From positions 194,238 to 258,237 of the forward strand of contig NZ_LIXJ01000008.1 of assembly GCF_001905795.1 (NCBI RefSeq): DNA of 64,000 bases, read 5' to 3'. This document shows positions 28,323 to 37,282 of the stretch, piece after piece (within the stretch, counting starts at the first letter, position 1; the number at the start of each line of letters is the position of its first letter). Below the pieces are notes generated by a model. It was not told the DNA's origin. It saw only the letters and a list, made by a program, of their open reading frames with translations, and made no database searches. Position numbers and translations under genes: made by a program. The stretch comes from Streptomyces sp. CB01580. Lineage in GTDB: Bacteria > Actinomycetota > Actinomycetes > Streptomycetales > Streptomycetaceae.

Positions 28323-29171
28323 TCAGGCGGCCGCGGGCTCCGCCGACGCAGGGCGGCGACGACCGCGCGGGCGGGCCGCGGCGCCCAGCTCCCTGGCCGC
28401 CTCGAAGGCGACCCGGCGCAGCTCCGGCGCGACCCGGGCGGGTTCGAAGCGGTGCAGTGCGCCGGAGACCGAGATCGCGGCGACCGGGCGGCCGGCCGCG
28501 CCCATGACCGGCACCGCCACGCACGTGACGCCCGGCAGGATCTCCTCGCGCTCGTACGCGATTCCCTCGCGCCGGACCCGGTCCAGTTCGGCCCGGAACT
28601 CCGCCGGATCGGTCACCGAGTGCTCCGTCGGCGCGGGCAGCCCCTGGGCGATGGCCAGCTCCGCCGCGTCGTGGTCGAAGGCGAGCAGCGCCTTGCCGAC
28701 CGCGGTGCAGGACGCGGGCAGCCGCGAACCGATCCGGGTGGGCGTACGGGCCCGGCGGTGGCCGTGCAGCTTGTTGACGTACATGACGTCCGTGCGGTGC
28801 AGCACCGCCAGGTGCACGGTCTCGTGGGTGAGGACGTACAGCTCGGTGAGGAAGGGGAGCAGCCGTTCCTGGAGCATCAGCGGCGTCGGCCCGTAGGCCC
28901 GGCGCCCGATGTCGAACAGCTGGGGGCCGAGCCGGTAGCTGCTCCCGACGCGCTCGACGACGGCGTTGCGCTGGAGGATGCCCAGCAGCCGGAACGCGGT
29001 GGACTTGGTGAGCCGGGTACGGCGGGCGAGTTCGCTGACGCCGACCTCGCGGTCCTCCTCGGCCAGCGACATCAGCAGGGTCAACGCCTTGTCCACGGCG
29101 GTCTGCTGATCCTGCGAGGGGCCGGTGCCGGACGCGCTCCCGGCATCGGTGGTCGAGATGGGGTCGAGCAT
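28323..29171 (-). CDS. IclR family transcriptional regulator
   Basis: 282 residues. The N-terminal winged helix-turn-helix (TAVDKALTLLMSLAEED, VSELARRTRLTKSTAFRLLG) is followed by the IclR effector domain (LQERLLPFLTEL through PASCTAVGKALLAFD and ILPGVTCVAVPVMG). IclR proteins commonly control aromatic-degradation genes, and this one lies at the edge of the dioxygenase cluster, separated from it only by the oxidoreductase gene. It is therefore the leading candidate for its regulator. An inverted repeat 33 bases upstream suggests autoregulation. Confidence 0.93.
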   Translation of the reverse strand: MLDPISTTDAGSASGTGPSQDQQTAVDKALTLLMSLAEEDREVGVSELARRTRLTKSTAFRLLGILQRNAVVERVGSSYRLGPQLFDIGRRAYGPTPLMLQERLLPFLTELYVLTHETVHLAVLHRTDVMYVNKLHGHRRARTPTRIGSRLPASCTAVGKALLAFDHDAAELAIAQGLPAPTEHSVTDPAEFRAELDRVRREGIAYEREEILPGVTCVAVPVMGAAGRPVAAISVSGALHRFEPARVAPELRRVAFEAARELGAAARPRGRRRPASAEPAAA

Positions 29172-29203
29172 GTCCGCCTCCGCAACACTCCGGCGACCAC
29201 TTC

Positions 29204-29221
29204 AATGGACGCATGTCCACT
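29204..29221 (-). promoter_or_regulatory. inverted repeat upstream of iclR-type gene
   Basis: AATGGAC-GCAT-GTCCACT: six of seven positions pair around a 4-base centre. It lies 33 bases before the IclR start and is a plausible autoregulatory operator. The rest of the 254-bp gap to the oxidoreductase gene shows no gene. Confidence 0.5.
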
Positions 29222-29425
29222 TTAGATGACTGTCTCGGCGTCGTGAAGAGCAAAGGCTCCGCAAAATGGAGAAAGTGGTGCCTCGCATGTCATATCCGAG
29301 GGGCCGGGTGACCGGGGGGACACGTACCGTGTCCGGGCGGCGTACGCGGCGCCTCACCCGCAGAACCGGGCCGGACGGGCGTCGCGCGCACCGTCGTCCG
29401 GCCCGTGTCCGGCGCGCGGTCCCGG

Positions 29426-30394
29426 TCAGGGGCGGACGATCACCTTCCCCGTGACCTCACCGTCGATCATGGCGCGGAAGCCGTCGTGGATGGCGGTCAG
29501 CGGGATCTCCCGGTCGATCCGGGGCCGCACCCCGGCACTCTCCATGAACCGCAGCAGCGACACGAACTCCTGGCGCGTTCCTCCGGTGGAGCCCAGCACC
29601 CTCTGCTGGAGGTAGAAGACCCGGTTCAGGTCGGCCGGCGGGTTGGCCCCGCTGGTCGCGCCGGCCACCACCACCGTGCCGCCGGCCCGCAGCGAGCGCA
29701 GCGAGTGGGACCAGGTGGCCTCGCCGACCGTCTCCACGACCACGTCGACCTTCTCCGGAAGCCGTTCCCCGGTGGGCAGCGCCACATGGGCCCCCATCTC
29801 CAGGGCCGCTTCCCGCTTGGCCTCCGACCGGCTGGTCGCGTACACCCGGGCTCCGGCCGCCCGCGCCAGCGTGATGGCCGCCGAGGCCACACCGCCCCCC
29901 GCGCCCTGCACCAGCACCCGGTCGCCGGGACGTGTCCGGGCCTGGGTGAACAGCATCCGGTACGCCGTCAGCCAGGCCACCGGCAGACAGGCGGCCTCCG
30001 CGAAGGACAGCGCGGCAGGCTTGGGGATCAGATTCCGCCGCGGTACGCACAGGAACTCGGCGAACGCCCCGTCGTGCCGCTCCGACAGCAGCGCCCGGCC
30101 GGGGTCCAGGGTCTCGTCGCCGCCCCCGGCCTGCGGGTCGCCGATCACCGGATGGACGACGACCTCGTTCCCGTCCTCGTCGTACCCGGCCGCGTCACAG
30201 CCCAGCACCATGGGCAGCCGGTCCGCCGGGTGGCCGACCCCGCGCAGCGTCCAGATGTCGTGGTGGTTCAGCGCGGCCGCGACCACGCGGACCACTGCCC
30301 AGCCGGGCGGGGCCACCGGGACGGCGACCTCGCGCAGCTCCAGCCCGCCGAGCGGATCGGCGGGGTCCTGGCGTACGGCGACGGCGGCGAGCAT
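29426..30394 (-). CDS. MDR-family NAD(P)H:quinone oxidoreductase / alcohol dehydrogenase
   Basis: 322 residues. N-terminal GroES-like part with VVAAALNHHDIWTLRGVG and LGCDAAGYDEDGNEVVVHPV, then a Rossmann domain with VLVQGAGGGVASAAITLARA and VVVAGATSG. The zinc-lobe cysteine cluster of classical alcohol dehydrogenases is absent, favouring the quinone-reductase/enoyl-reductase branch. AGGAGGA lies just before ATG 30394. It diverges from the aromatic dioxygenase operon across 355 bp, and could act on an unsaturated or carbonyl intermediate of that pathway, which is inference from location. Confidence 0.9.
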   Translation of the reverse strand: MLAAVAVRQDPADPLGGLELREVAVPVAPPGWAVVRVVAAALNHHDIWTLRGVGHPADRLPMVLGCDAAGYDEDGNEVVVHPVIGDPQAGGGDETLDPGRALLSERHDGAFAEFLCVPRRNLIPKPAALSFAEAACLPVAWLTAYRMLFTQARTRPGDRVLVQGAGGGVASAAITLARAAGARVYATSRSEAKREAALEMGAHVALPTGERLPEKVDVVVETVGEATWSHSLRSLRAGGTVVVAGATSGANPPADLNRVFYLQQRVLGSTGGTRQEFVSLLRFMESAGVRPRIDREIPLTAIHDGFRAMIDGEVTGKVIVRP

Positions 30395-30749
30395 CGGTCC
30401 TCCTGGGGGCGGGGCGTCATCGGGATCGGCGCACGGGCACCTGCCGGCGCACCGCGCGAACCTCCGACCCTTCCCGGACCGGGCGTCCGGCGGCCAGCGG
30501 CCGTGCCGGAAAGCGGCACGAACGTCCGGCGGGCCCGCCGGAACCGGCCCGACCCGGCGGACACGCAGGGCGCGGGCGCGGCCGGTGACCCGGCGCCGGG
30601 CGGGCGGGACCCGGACGCGTTCCACAGGGCGGCACAACGCGTGGCAGCGCCGCCCGGGACGTCGTCTGCTGGGTGCTGCCCGTACGGACCGATCAGCCCG
30701 TCCGGCCCCCGCCCGTACCCCCTGACCAGACCTGAAGGGACGGCCCGTC
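30395..30749. other. 355-bp divergent control region of the aromatic cluster
   Basis: Separates the oxidoreductase gene (minus) from the dioxygenase operon (plus). No gene is supported. It must hold both promoters, but I found no clear -35/-10 pair and no copy of the IclR-type inverted repeat seen at 29204. Confidence 0.5.
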
Positions 30750-31685
30750 ATGCAACTCAGCGGACTGGGATACTTCGGACTCCGCACCCGGCACGTCGAC
30801 CGATGGCGCGCCTTCGCCGAGGACGTGCTCGGACTGTCGGCACGGACCACCGAGGACGGGCTGCGGCTGCGCGCGGACGACCGGGCCTGGCGCATCGCCC
30901 TGCACGAGGCCGACACCGAGGAATTCGGCTACGTCGGCTGGGAGGTGCCCGGCCCCGCCGAACTGGCCGCCGCCGCGGCGGAGCTGGCCGCCGCCGGTGT
31001 CGAAGTGACGCACGCCGACGAGCGGTTGCTGCGCGAGCGCGATGTGCTCGGTCTCTTCCACGTCGAGGACCCCGACGGCGTCCGGGTCGAGATCTTCCAC
31101 GGCGCCCGTACCGCCGTCACGCCGTTCGTCTCGCCGACCGGCGCCCGCTTCGTCACCGGCGAACAGGGCTTGGGCCACGTGGTGTTCTCGGTGCGCGACT
31201 ACGCCGCGACGCTCCGGTTCTACACGGAACTGCTCGGCTTCCGGATCTCCGACTTCTGCGACCTCGGCCGCAAGCGCATCGCGTTCCTGCACACCAATCC
31301 GCGCCACCACTCGCTCGCCTTCGCCGGGCTCGTCATCGAGCCCGAGCGCAAGCCGCGCAAGGACGTCGACCCGGGCGAGCTGTTCCACTTCATGCTGGAG
31401 GTCGACGACCTCGACACCGTCGGCCACGCCTACGACCGCTGCCTCGAAGGCGCCGCGCCCGTCGCGCTCACCCTCGGCCGGCACAGCAACGACAAGATGC
31501 TCTCCTTCTACGCGATCACACCCTCCGGCTTCGAGATCGAGTACGGCCACGGGGCGATCACCGTCTTCGACCCGTGGACCGCGACCCGTGTCGACGGCAC
31601 CAGCCTGTGGGGCCACCACCGACCGCCCGCCCCCGCCGTGCCCCCGGCCCCGTCCGCGGCCGGCCCGGAAGGAGCCACGGCATGA
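30750..31685 (+). CDS. type I extradiol dioxygenase (BphC-like)
   Basis: 311 residues with two VOC modules, as in 2,3-dihydroxybiphenyl 1,2-dioxygenase. The catalytic C-terminal module has the Fe(II) ligands His143 (GLGHVVFS), His213 (LFHFMLE) and Glu264 (FEIEYG); spacing matches well-studied BphC enzymes. Second-shell residues His and Tyr (NPRHHSLAF, GHGAI) are also present. It would open a catechol-type ring next to the hydroxyls (meta cleavage). It is the first gene of the operon and overlaps the Rieske alpha gene by 4 bases. Confidence 0.94.
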   Translation: MQLSGLGYFGLRTRHVDRWRAFAEDVLGLSARTTEDGLRLRADDRAWRIALHEADTEEFGYVGWEVPGPAELAAAAAELAAAGVEVTHADERLLRERDVLGLFHVEDPDGVRVEIFHGARTAVTPFVSPTGARFVTGEQGLGHVVFSVRDYAATLRFYTELLGFRISDFCDLGRKRIAFLHTNPRHHSLAFAGLVIEPERKPRKDVDPGELFHFMLEVDDLDTVGHAYDRCLEGAAPVALTLGRHSNDKMLSFYAITPSGFEIEYGHGAITVFDPWTATRVDGTSLWGHHRPPAPAVPPAPSAAGPEGATA

Positions 31686-32989
31686 GCGCCCTGAACCGCG
31701 CCCCGGCCCCCTCCGTCGACGTCAGCGGGTACTTCGACATCGACCAGGGCCTCGTCGACCGCGGGATCTTCAGCGACAGCGGGCTCTATCAGCAGGAACT
31801 GCGCCGTGTCTTCGCGCCCAGCTGGCTGTTCCTCGCCCACGAGTCCCAGTTCGCCAAGCCCGGTGACTTCTTCAGCACGTACATGGGCGAGGACCCGGTC
31901 ATCGTGACCATGGGCAAGGACCGGCGCATCCGGGCCTTCCTCAACGCCTGCCGGCACCGCGGCATGCGGATCTGCCGCGCCGACGCCGGAGCCACCAAGG
32001 CGTTCACCTGCAACTACCACGGGTGGTCCTTCGACACCTCCGGCAAGCTGATCAACGTCCCCAACCGTGAGGGCTATCCGGCCGATTTCGACGAGAGCCG
32101 CTGGGGCCTGATCGAGGTCGCCCAGCTGGACACGTACAAGGGCCTGATCTTCGCGACCTGGAACCCGGACGCCCCCGCGCTGGTCGAGGCGCTCGGCGGC
32201 ATGACCTGGTACATGGACGCCATGCTCGACCGCGACCCGGAGGGCACCGAGGTCGTCGGCGGGGTCCACAAGTGGGTGCTGGAGGGCAACTGGAAGCTCG
32301 CCGCCGAGCAGTTCTCGTCCGACTGGTACCACGTCAACATCTCGCACGCCTCCGCCCTGATGGTCATGTCACCCACCGGCAAGGGGCCCAAGACCGAGAT
32401 CGTGCAGACGCCGGGCCGCCAGTACACCGACCCGAACGGGCACGGCGCCGGCTTCCCGACCCACCCCAAGAGCCGTTTCGACGACCAGGTGGTGCACGAG
32501 TACTACGACTACGACCGGCTGCGCGAACGCCTCGGCAAGGAGCGCGTCGAGGGTCCGATGACGACCGGACACGCCAACGTCTTCCCCAACTTCTCCTACC
32601 TCCCCGTGAACGGAAGCATCCGCGTCTGGCACCCCAAGGGCCCGGACCGGATGGAGGTCTGGGCATGGACGATCGTCGACAAGTCGATGCCCGACGAGGT
32701 GAAGAACGCCCAGCGGCTCTACAACCTCCGCACGTTCGGACCCACCGGCATCTTCGAGCAGGACGACGGCGAGAACTGGAGCGAGGTCCAGGCCACCGCG
32801 CACGGCTTCGTGGCCGGCGGCATGGCACTCAACTACCAGATGGGCATCGGGACGGGAGCCGAGGACGGCGTCCACCCCGGTACCACCGGACACCTGTACT
32901 CCGACGGGGCCGCCCGTGGCTTCTACACCCGCTGGCGCGACCTGATGAACACCCCGGCCTGGCACGAGAAGGCGGCTGAAGAACGATGA
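31682..32989 (+). CDS. Rieske ring-hydroxylating dioxygenase, alpha subunit
   Basis: 435 residues. The Rieske cluster is bound by Cys90/His92 (NACRHRG) and Cys110/His113 (CNYHGW). The mononuclear iron site is in SSDWYHVNISH, with Asp214 linking the centres and His217 and His222 as ligands; a C-terminal Asp would complete it. The N-terminus FDIDQGLVDRGIFSD fits BphA1/BenA-type large subunits. It adds both atoms of O2 to an aromatic ring to give a cis-dihydrodiol. The ATG at 31682 overlaps the upstream stop (ATGA) and the stop overlaps the ferredoxin start. Substrate not predictable from this alone. Confidence 0.95.
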   Translation: MSALNRAPAPSVDVSGYFDIDQGLVDRGIFSDSGLYQQELRRVFAPSWLFLAHESQFAKPGDFFSTYMGEDPVIVTMGKDRRIRAFLNACRHRGMRICRADAGATKAFTCNYHGWSFDTSGKLINVPNREGYPADFDESRWGLIEVAQLDTYKGLIFATWNPDAPALVEALGGMTWYMDAMLDRDPEGTEVVGGVHKWVLEGNWKLAAEQFSSDWYHVNISHASALMVMSPTGKGPKTEIVQTPGRQYTDPNGHGAGFPTHPKSRFDDQVVHEYYDYDRLRERLGKERVEGPMTTGHANVFPNFSYLPVNGSIRVWHPKGPDRMEVWAWTIVDKSMPDEVKNAQRLYNLRTFGPTGIFEQDDGENWSEVQATAHGFVAGGMALNYQMGIGTGAEDGVHPGTTGHLYSDGAARGFYTRWRDLMNTPAWHEKAAEER

Positions 32990-33333
32990 ACACCACCGGC
33001 AACGTGGTCCGGGTCGCCGACGTCGGCGACATCGAGGAGGGCGAGGCCCTCCAGGTGCCCGCCGAGCGGACCGGCCACCGCGACGCCATCGCCGTCTTCC
33101 ACGACGGTGGCGCATACTACGCGCTCGACGACACCTGCTCGCACGGCCAGGCGTCGCTCGCCGACGGCTGGATCGAGGACGGCGAGGTCGAATGCCCCCT
33201 GCACAGCGCCCGCTTCTGCCTCAGGTCGGGCGAGCCGCAGTGCATGCCCGCCACCATCGCCGCCCGGACCCACAAGGTCGAGGTACGAGAGGGCGGGATC
33301 TGGCTGCACCCCGGTCAGGAGCCCACGGCATGA
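32986..33333 (+). CDS. Rieske-type [2Fe-2S] ferredoxin component
   Basis: 115 residues with the Rieske motifs CSHG (Cys51, His53) and CPLH (Cys70, His73). It passes electrons from the flavoprotein encoded next to the oxygenase alpha subunit. Both ends overlap neighbouring genes by 4 bases. Confidence 0.95.
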   Translation: MNTTGNVVRVADVGDIEEGEALQVPAERTGHRDAIAVFHDGGAYYALDDTCSHGQASLADGWIEDGEVECPLHSARFCLRSGEPQCMPATIAARTHKVEVREGGIWLHPGQEPTA

Positions 33334-34544
33334 AGAGGATCGCCCTGGTGGGCGCGGGCATCTCCGCCGTCTCCACCTGCGACGCGCTGCGCTCCGGCGG
33401 ATACGACGGCGAGATCGTGCTGCTGAGCGACGAGGAGGGCGTGCCCTACGACCGTCCGCCGCTCAGCAAGGACGTCCTGCTCGGCAGGGCCACCGTCCGC
33501 GACGACGTGGCGCTGCGACCGGCCGACTGGTACGAGAAGCAGCGCATCGACCTGCGGCCCGCGACCGCCGTGACCGCGCTGCGCCCCGACGAGGGCGTAC
33601 TGGAGCTGGCCGACGGCACCGAGTTGACGGCCGACCGGATCGTCCTCGCCACCGGCGGCACCGCCCGCACCCTGCCGGTGCCGGGCGCCGACGACCCCGC
33701 CGTGCACACCCTGCGCACATGGGCCGAGGCCGAACTCCTGCGCTCCCGGCTGACCCCGGGGGCCCGGATCGCCGTCGTGGGGGCCGGTCTGATCGGCGCC
33801 GAGACCGCGGCGGTCGCCGCCGGACTGGGCTGCCGGGTCACCCTCGTCGACCCGGTGCCCGTGCCGCTGACCGCCGTCGTCGGGCCCGACATCGCCCGTG
33901 CGCTGCACGACCGGCACCGGGCCGCGGGCGTCGACGTCGTCACGGGCGGCGTGGAGCGCATCGACCGGGCGCCCGGCGCCGACGAGGTCACCGTCACCGT
34001 CGGCGGCCACGCCTCGCCGATCACCGCCGACACGGTCGTCGTCGGCATCGGGATCCGGCCGGACACCGCGCTCGCCGAGGCCGCCGGGCTCACCGTCGAC
34101 AACGGCATCGTCGTGGACGCCGCCCAGCGCACCTCGCACCCGAGGGTCCACGCGGTCGGGGACGTCGCCCGCCGCGCCGACCATCCGGTGCGCCACGAGC
34201 ACTGGGACGCCGCGCAGCGCTCCGGCCAGGCCGCGGCCGCCGGACTGCTGGGGACGGACGCGCCCGGCGAACCGGCCTCCTGGTTCTGGTCCGACCGGTA
34301 CGGCAGCCGCCTGGAGGCGGTCGGCTCGATGGCCGACGCCGAGGAGACCGTACGCCGCCCGGAGACCGGGTCCGCCGCGTTCACCGTGTTCGGGCTGCGC
34401 GCGGGACGGGTGGTCGCCGCCGCGGCGATCGACCGGCCCAAGGACATCAAGGCCGCCCAGCGGCTGATCGCCCGCGCCGTCGCCGTCACCCCGCAACGGC
34501 TCGCCGACGAGTCCGTCGAGCTGCGCGCCCTGCTGCGCGGCTGA
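33330..34544 (+). CDS. ferredoxin reductase component (FAD, NADH)
   Basis: 404 residues. FAD-binding VGAGISAVSTCDALRSGGYD, NAD-binding IAVVGAGLIGAETAAVAAGLG, and the C-terminal FAD motif VHAVGDVARR place it with BphA4/rubredoxin-reductase-like enzymes. PYDRPPLSKDVLLG is the usual early motif of this family. It supplies electrons to the Rieske ferredoxin encoded just upstream, with which it overlaps by 4 bases. It ends the tightly coupled part of the operon; 150 bp follow before the beta-subunit gene. Confidence 0.95.
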   Translation: MKRIALVGAGISAVSTCDALRSGGYDGEIVLLSDEEGVPYDRPPLSKDVLLGRATVRDDVALRPADWYEKQRIDLRPATAVTALRPDEGVLELADGTELTADRIVLATGGTARTLPVPGADDPAVHTLRTWAEAELLRSRLTPGARIAVVGAGLIGAETAAVAAGLGCRVTLVDPVPVPLTAVVGPDIARALHDRHRAAGVDVVTGGVERIDRAPGADEVTVTVGGHASPITADTVVVGIGIRPDTALAEAAGLTVDNGIVVDAAQRTSHPRVHAVGDVARRADHPVRHEHWDAAQRSGQAAAAGLLGTDAPGEPASWFWSDRYGSRLEAVGSMADAEETVRRPETGSAAFTVFGLRAGRVVAAAAIDRPKDIKAAQRLIARAVAVTPQRLADESVELRALLRG

Positions 34545-34694
34545 CCGGCCACGCCCGCCCCTTGTCGTTCCCCGCCGTCCGGCAGCCGGCCGAGGTCCAC
34601 CGCCCGGCCCGTGCCGCGGACCGGCACACCCGCTCCCCGCGCCCGCCGCCGTGCGATGGGATAGCCGACGCAGCGCGGCCTTCTAGGAGGATCC

Positions 34695-35255
34695 ATGAGC
34701 ATCCACACCCAGGACTCCGCCGCCCACACCCGAGGTGCGGCGCTGGACGACATGCTGCTCCACTTCGAGGTGCAGCGTTTCTACACGCTGGAAGCCCAAC
34801 TCCTCGACCAGCACCGCTACGCCGACTGGCTGGAGCTGCTCGCCGAGGACCTGCACTACTGGGCGCCGGTACGGACCAACCGGCTGCGGCGCCAGCAGTC
34901 GCTCGCCGACGGCGCCCCGGGCGAGGTCGCCGTCTTCGACGAGACCAGGGCGAGCCTCGCCTGGCGCATCCGGCGGTTCGACTCCGGCATGGCCTGGGCC
35001 GAGGACCCGCCGTCGCGCACCCGGCACCTGATCACCAACGTCGCCGTGCGCGTCGGTGACGAACCGGGCACGTACGTCGCCGAGTCCGACTTCCTGGTCT
35101 ACCGCAACCGGCTGGAGCGCGAGGTCGACGTGTACGCGGGCGGCCGTACGGACCTGCTGCGCCGCGGGGAGGACGGCAGGCTGCTGATCGCCCGACGCCA
35201 CATACTCCTCGACCAGAACGTGCTGCTCGCCAAGAACATCAGCACATTCCTCTGA
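34695..35255 (+). CDS. Rieske dioxygenase, beta subunit
   Basis: 186 residues. The small-subunit pattern is clear: VQRFYTLEAQLLDQHRYADW, LLAEDLHYWAPVR, then TRHLITNVAVRVGDEPGTYV and a final DQNVLLAKNISTFL. It is the structural partner of the alpha subunit. AGGAGG lies 7 bases before the ATG. Its position after the reductase gene rather than directly after alpha is unusual, although such split orders occur in actinobacterial clusters. Confidence 0.94.
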   Translation: MSIHTQDSAAHTRGAALDDMLLHFEVQRFYTLEAQLLDQHRYADWLELLAEDLHYWAPVRTNRLRRQQSLADGAPGEVAVFDETRASLAWRIRRFDSGMAWAEDPPSRTRHLITNVAVRVGDEPGTYVAESDFLVYRNRLEREVDVYAGGRTDLLRRGEDGRLLIARRHILLDQNVLLAKNISTFL

Positions 35256-35434
35256 CCGCGCGCCCCCTCCTGCCGCACACCGGGCCCGTTCTCCGACCGC
35301 CGCCCGCCGTGCGACGCCCGGCACGCGCGTGGCGACCGCCCTTCCCGCACCCGCGGCAACGACCGCCCGCCGTTCCTGCCCCGTACCGACCGGCAAGCCC
35401 ACCCCCGCCGGCCCCGCATCCCCGTGGAGTTCCC

Positions 35435-36310
35435 GTGACGTCCGTCCGCACCCCCGACGCCGTAGAGCCCGAGATCACCGAGCACACCGTCCAGACGTCC
35501 CTGGGCACGATCTCGGTCGGTGAGGCCGGGCAGGGCCCCGTCCTGGTCATGCTGCACGGCGGCGGCCCGGGCGCCACCGGTCTCGCCAACTACCGGCAGA
35601 ACCTCCCCGCGCTCGCCCCGCACCACCGGATCCTCCTGCCCGACCAGCCGGGCTTCGGCGGCAGCTACCGGCCGTCCGAGGCGGATCTGGACGCCCGCTC
35701 CATCACCGAGATCACCGTGGACGCGCTTCTCCAGGCCCTCGACGCCCTCGGCGTCGAACGGTTCCACCTGCTGGGCAACAGCCTCGGCGGCGCGGCCGCG
35801 ATCGCCACCGCCCTCGCGGCGCCCGAGCGGGTCGAGAAGCTGGTCCTGATGGCGCCCGGCGGCGGCTGGCTGCCGTTCGGCCCGACTCCCACCGAGGGCC
35901 AGAAGGCGATGTTCCGCTACTACAACGGCGAGGGCCCGACCGTGAAGAAGATGCGGGACTTCATCCGCGTCATGACGGCCGAGCCCAAGCGCTGGGAGGA
36001 CACGGTCCAGGCCCGGTACGAGGCCTCCCTCGACGCGAGCCACATCGAGTTCTACCACCGCTACAACGCGGCCTTCGGCAAGCGGCACGGCATGGACCCG
36101 CTCTGGCGCGACGTGCACCGGATCAAGGCTCCGACGCTGCTGCTCTGGGGACGTGACGACCGCACCATCACCCTCGACGGCGCCCAGCTCATGCTCAAGC
36201 AGATCCGCGACGTCCAGCTGCACGTGTTCGGAGGCTGCGGCCACTGGGTGCAGCTGGAGCGGCAGGCCGAGTTCGAGCGGCTCGTCAACGACTTCCTCCA
36301 GGAGCGCTGA
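35435..36310 (+). CDS. alpha/beta hydrolase, meta-cleavage product hydrolase type (BphD-like)
   Basis: 291 residues from GTG 35435 (VTSVRTPDAVEP), with GGAG 8 bases upstream. Oxyanion region MLHGGGPGATGLANYRQNL, nucleophile elbow LLGNSLGGAAA, acid in LLLWGRDDRTI and catalytic His in GGCGHWVQLE. The GGGPGA and NSLGG words are typical of carbon-carbon bond hydrolases such as HOPDA hydrolase. It would split the ring-cleavage product into an acid and a hydroxydienoate. A 179-bp gap separates it from the beta-subunit gene; the next gene begins 3 bases after its stop. Confidence 0.93.
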   Translation: MTSVRTPDAVEPEITEHTVQTSLGTISVGEAGQGPVLVMLHGGGPGATGLANYRQNLPALAPHHRILLPDQPGFGGSYRPSEADLDARSITEITVDALLQALDALGVERFHLLGNSLGGAAAIATALAAPERVEKLVLMAPGGGWLPFGPTPTEGQKAMFRYYNGEGPTVKKMRDFIRVMTAEPKRWEDTVQARYEASLDASHIEFYHRYNAAFGKRHGMDPLWRDVHRIKAPTLLLWGRDDRTITLDGAQLMLKQIRDVQLHVFGGCGHWVQLERQAEFERLVNDFLQER

Positions 36311-36313
36311 GCC

Positions 36314-37186
36314 ATGACCACCCCGGCACACCCCGCCACCACGGAACCGTCCGCCGGCTGGCTCGACGGCGACGTCGCCCTGATCACCGGTGGCGCCGGC
36401 GGCCTCGGGCGCGCCGTCGCGCTGCGGTACCTCGCCGAGGGCGCCGGTGTCGCGGTGCTCGACCGGGACGCCGAGCAGCTGGAGGTACTGGTCGAGGCCG
36501 CGGGCGAACACGCCGACCGGGTGCTCGCCGTCACCGGTGACGTACGCTCGACGCAGGACCTGCACGCGGCGGTCGCCGCCACCGTCGAGCGGTTCGGGAA
36601 GCTCGACGTCCTGGTTCCCAACGCCGGGATCTGGGACTACCACCGCAGTCTCACGCGGCTCACGGGCGAGGAGCTGGCGGAGGCGTTCGACGAGGTCTTC
36701 GCCGTCAACGTCAAGGGCTATCTGCTCGCCGTGGAGGCGGCCTGGCGCGAGCTGGTAGCGACCCGGGGCAGCATCGTCATGACTCTCTCCAACTCCTCCT
36801 TCCACACCAACGGCGGCGGCCCCGTCTACACGGCGAGCAAGCACGCCTGCCTCGGCCTGGTCCGGGAGTTCGCCTACGAACTCGCCCCCAGGGTCCGGGT
36901 CAACGGTGTCGCCTGCGGCGGCATGCGCACGCAGCTGCGGGGCCCGGAGAGCCTCGGTCTCGACGAGCGCAGGATCGAGGACTCGTTCGCCCGCGCCGAG
37001 GCGGCGGGCGAACGCCCGAACGTGCCGCTGTACGAGGCGAGCGTGGAGCCGGAGGACTTCACCGGGACGTACGTCCTTTTGGCTTCCCGCCGCAACAGCG
37101 GCAACATCACCGGGGCCGTGGTCCCCGTGGACGGCGGCATCGCCGTACGCGGCTTCCGCACCGCGGCCGGCGGCGCCGGTCTCTGA
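36314..37186 (+). CDS. SDR-family dehydrogenase (cis-dihydrodiol dehydrogenase-like)
   Basis: 290 residues. Rossmann motif ALITGGAGGLGRAVA, NAGIWDYHRSL, and the catalytic Ser-Tyr-Lys in SNSSFHTNGGGPVYTASKHA. NAGIWDY and the FHTNGGGPVYTASK region resemble BphB-type 2,3-dihydro-2,3-dihydroxybiphenyl dehydrogenases. It would oxidise the cis-dihydrodiol to the catechol used by the extradiol dioxygenase. It lies 3 bases after the hydrolase gene. Confidence 0.92.
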   Translation: MTTPAHPATTEPSAGWLDGDVALITGGAGGLGRAVALRYLAEGAGVAVLDRDAEQLEVLVEAAGEHADRVLAVTGDVRSTQDLHAAVAATVERFGKLDVLVPNAGIWDYHRSLTRLTGEELAEAFDEVFAVNVKGYLLAVEAAWRELVATRGSIVMTLSNSSFHTNGGGPVYTASKHACLGLVREFAYELAPRVRVNGVACGGMRTQLRGPESLGLDERRIEDSFARAEAAGERPNVPLYEASVEPEDFTGTYVLLASRRNSGNITGAVVPVDGGIAVRGFRTAAGGAGL

Positions 37187-37282
37187 CCGGTCGCCCCCGT
37201 TTCCCCGACCGCCTCAGCCCCACCGACACAGCTCTCCCCTCCACCGCCACAGCCGACAGTCACCGAAGGAGCCGCTCGGGTC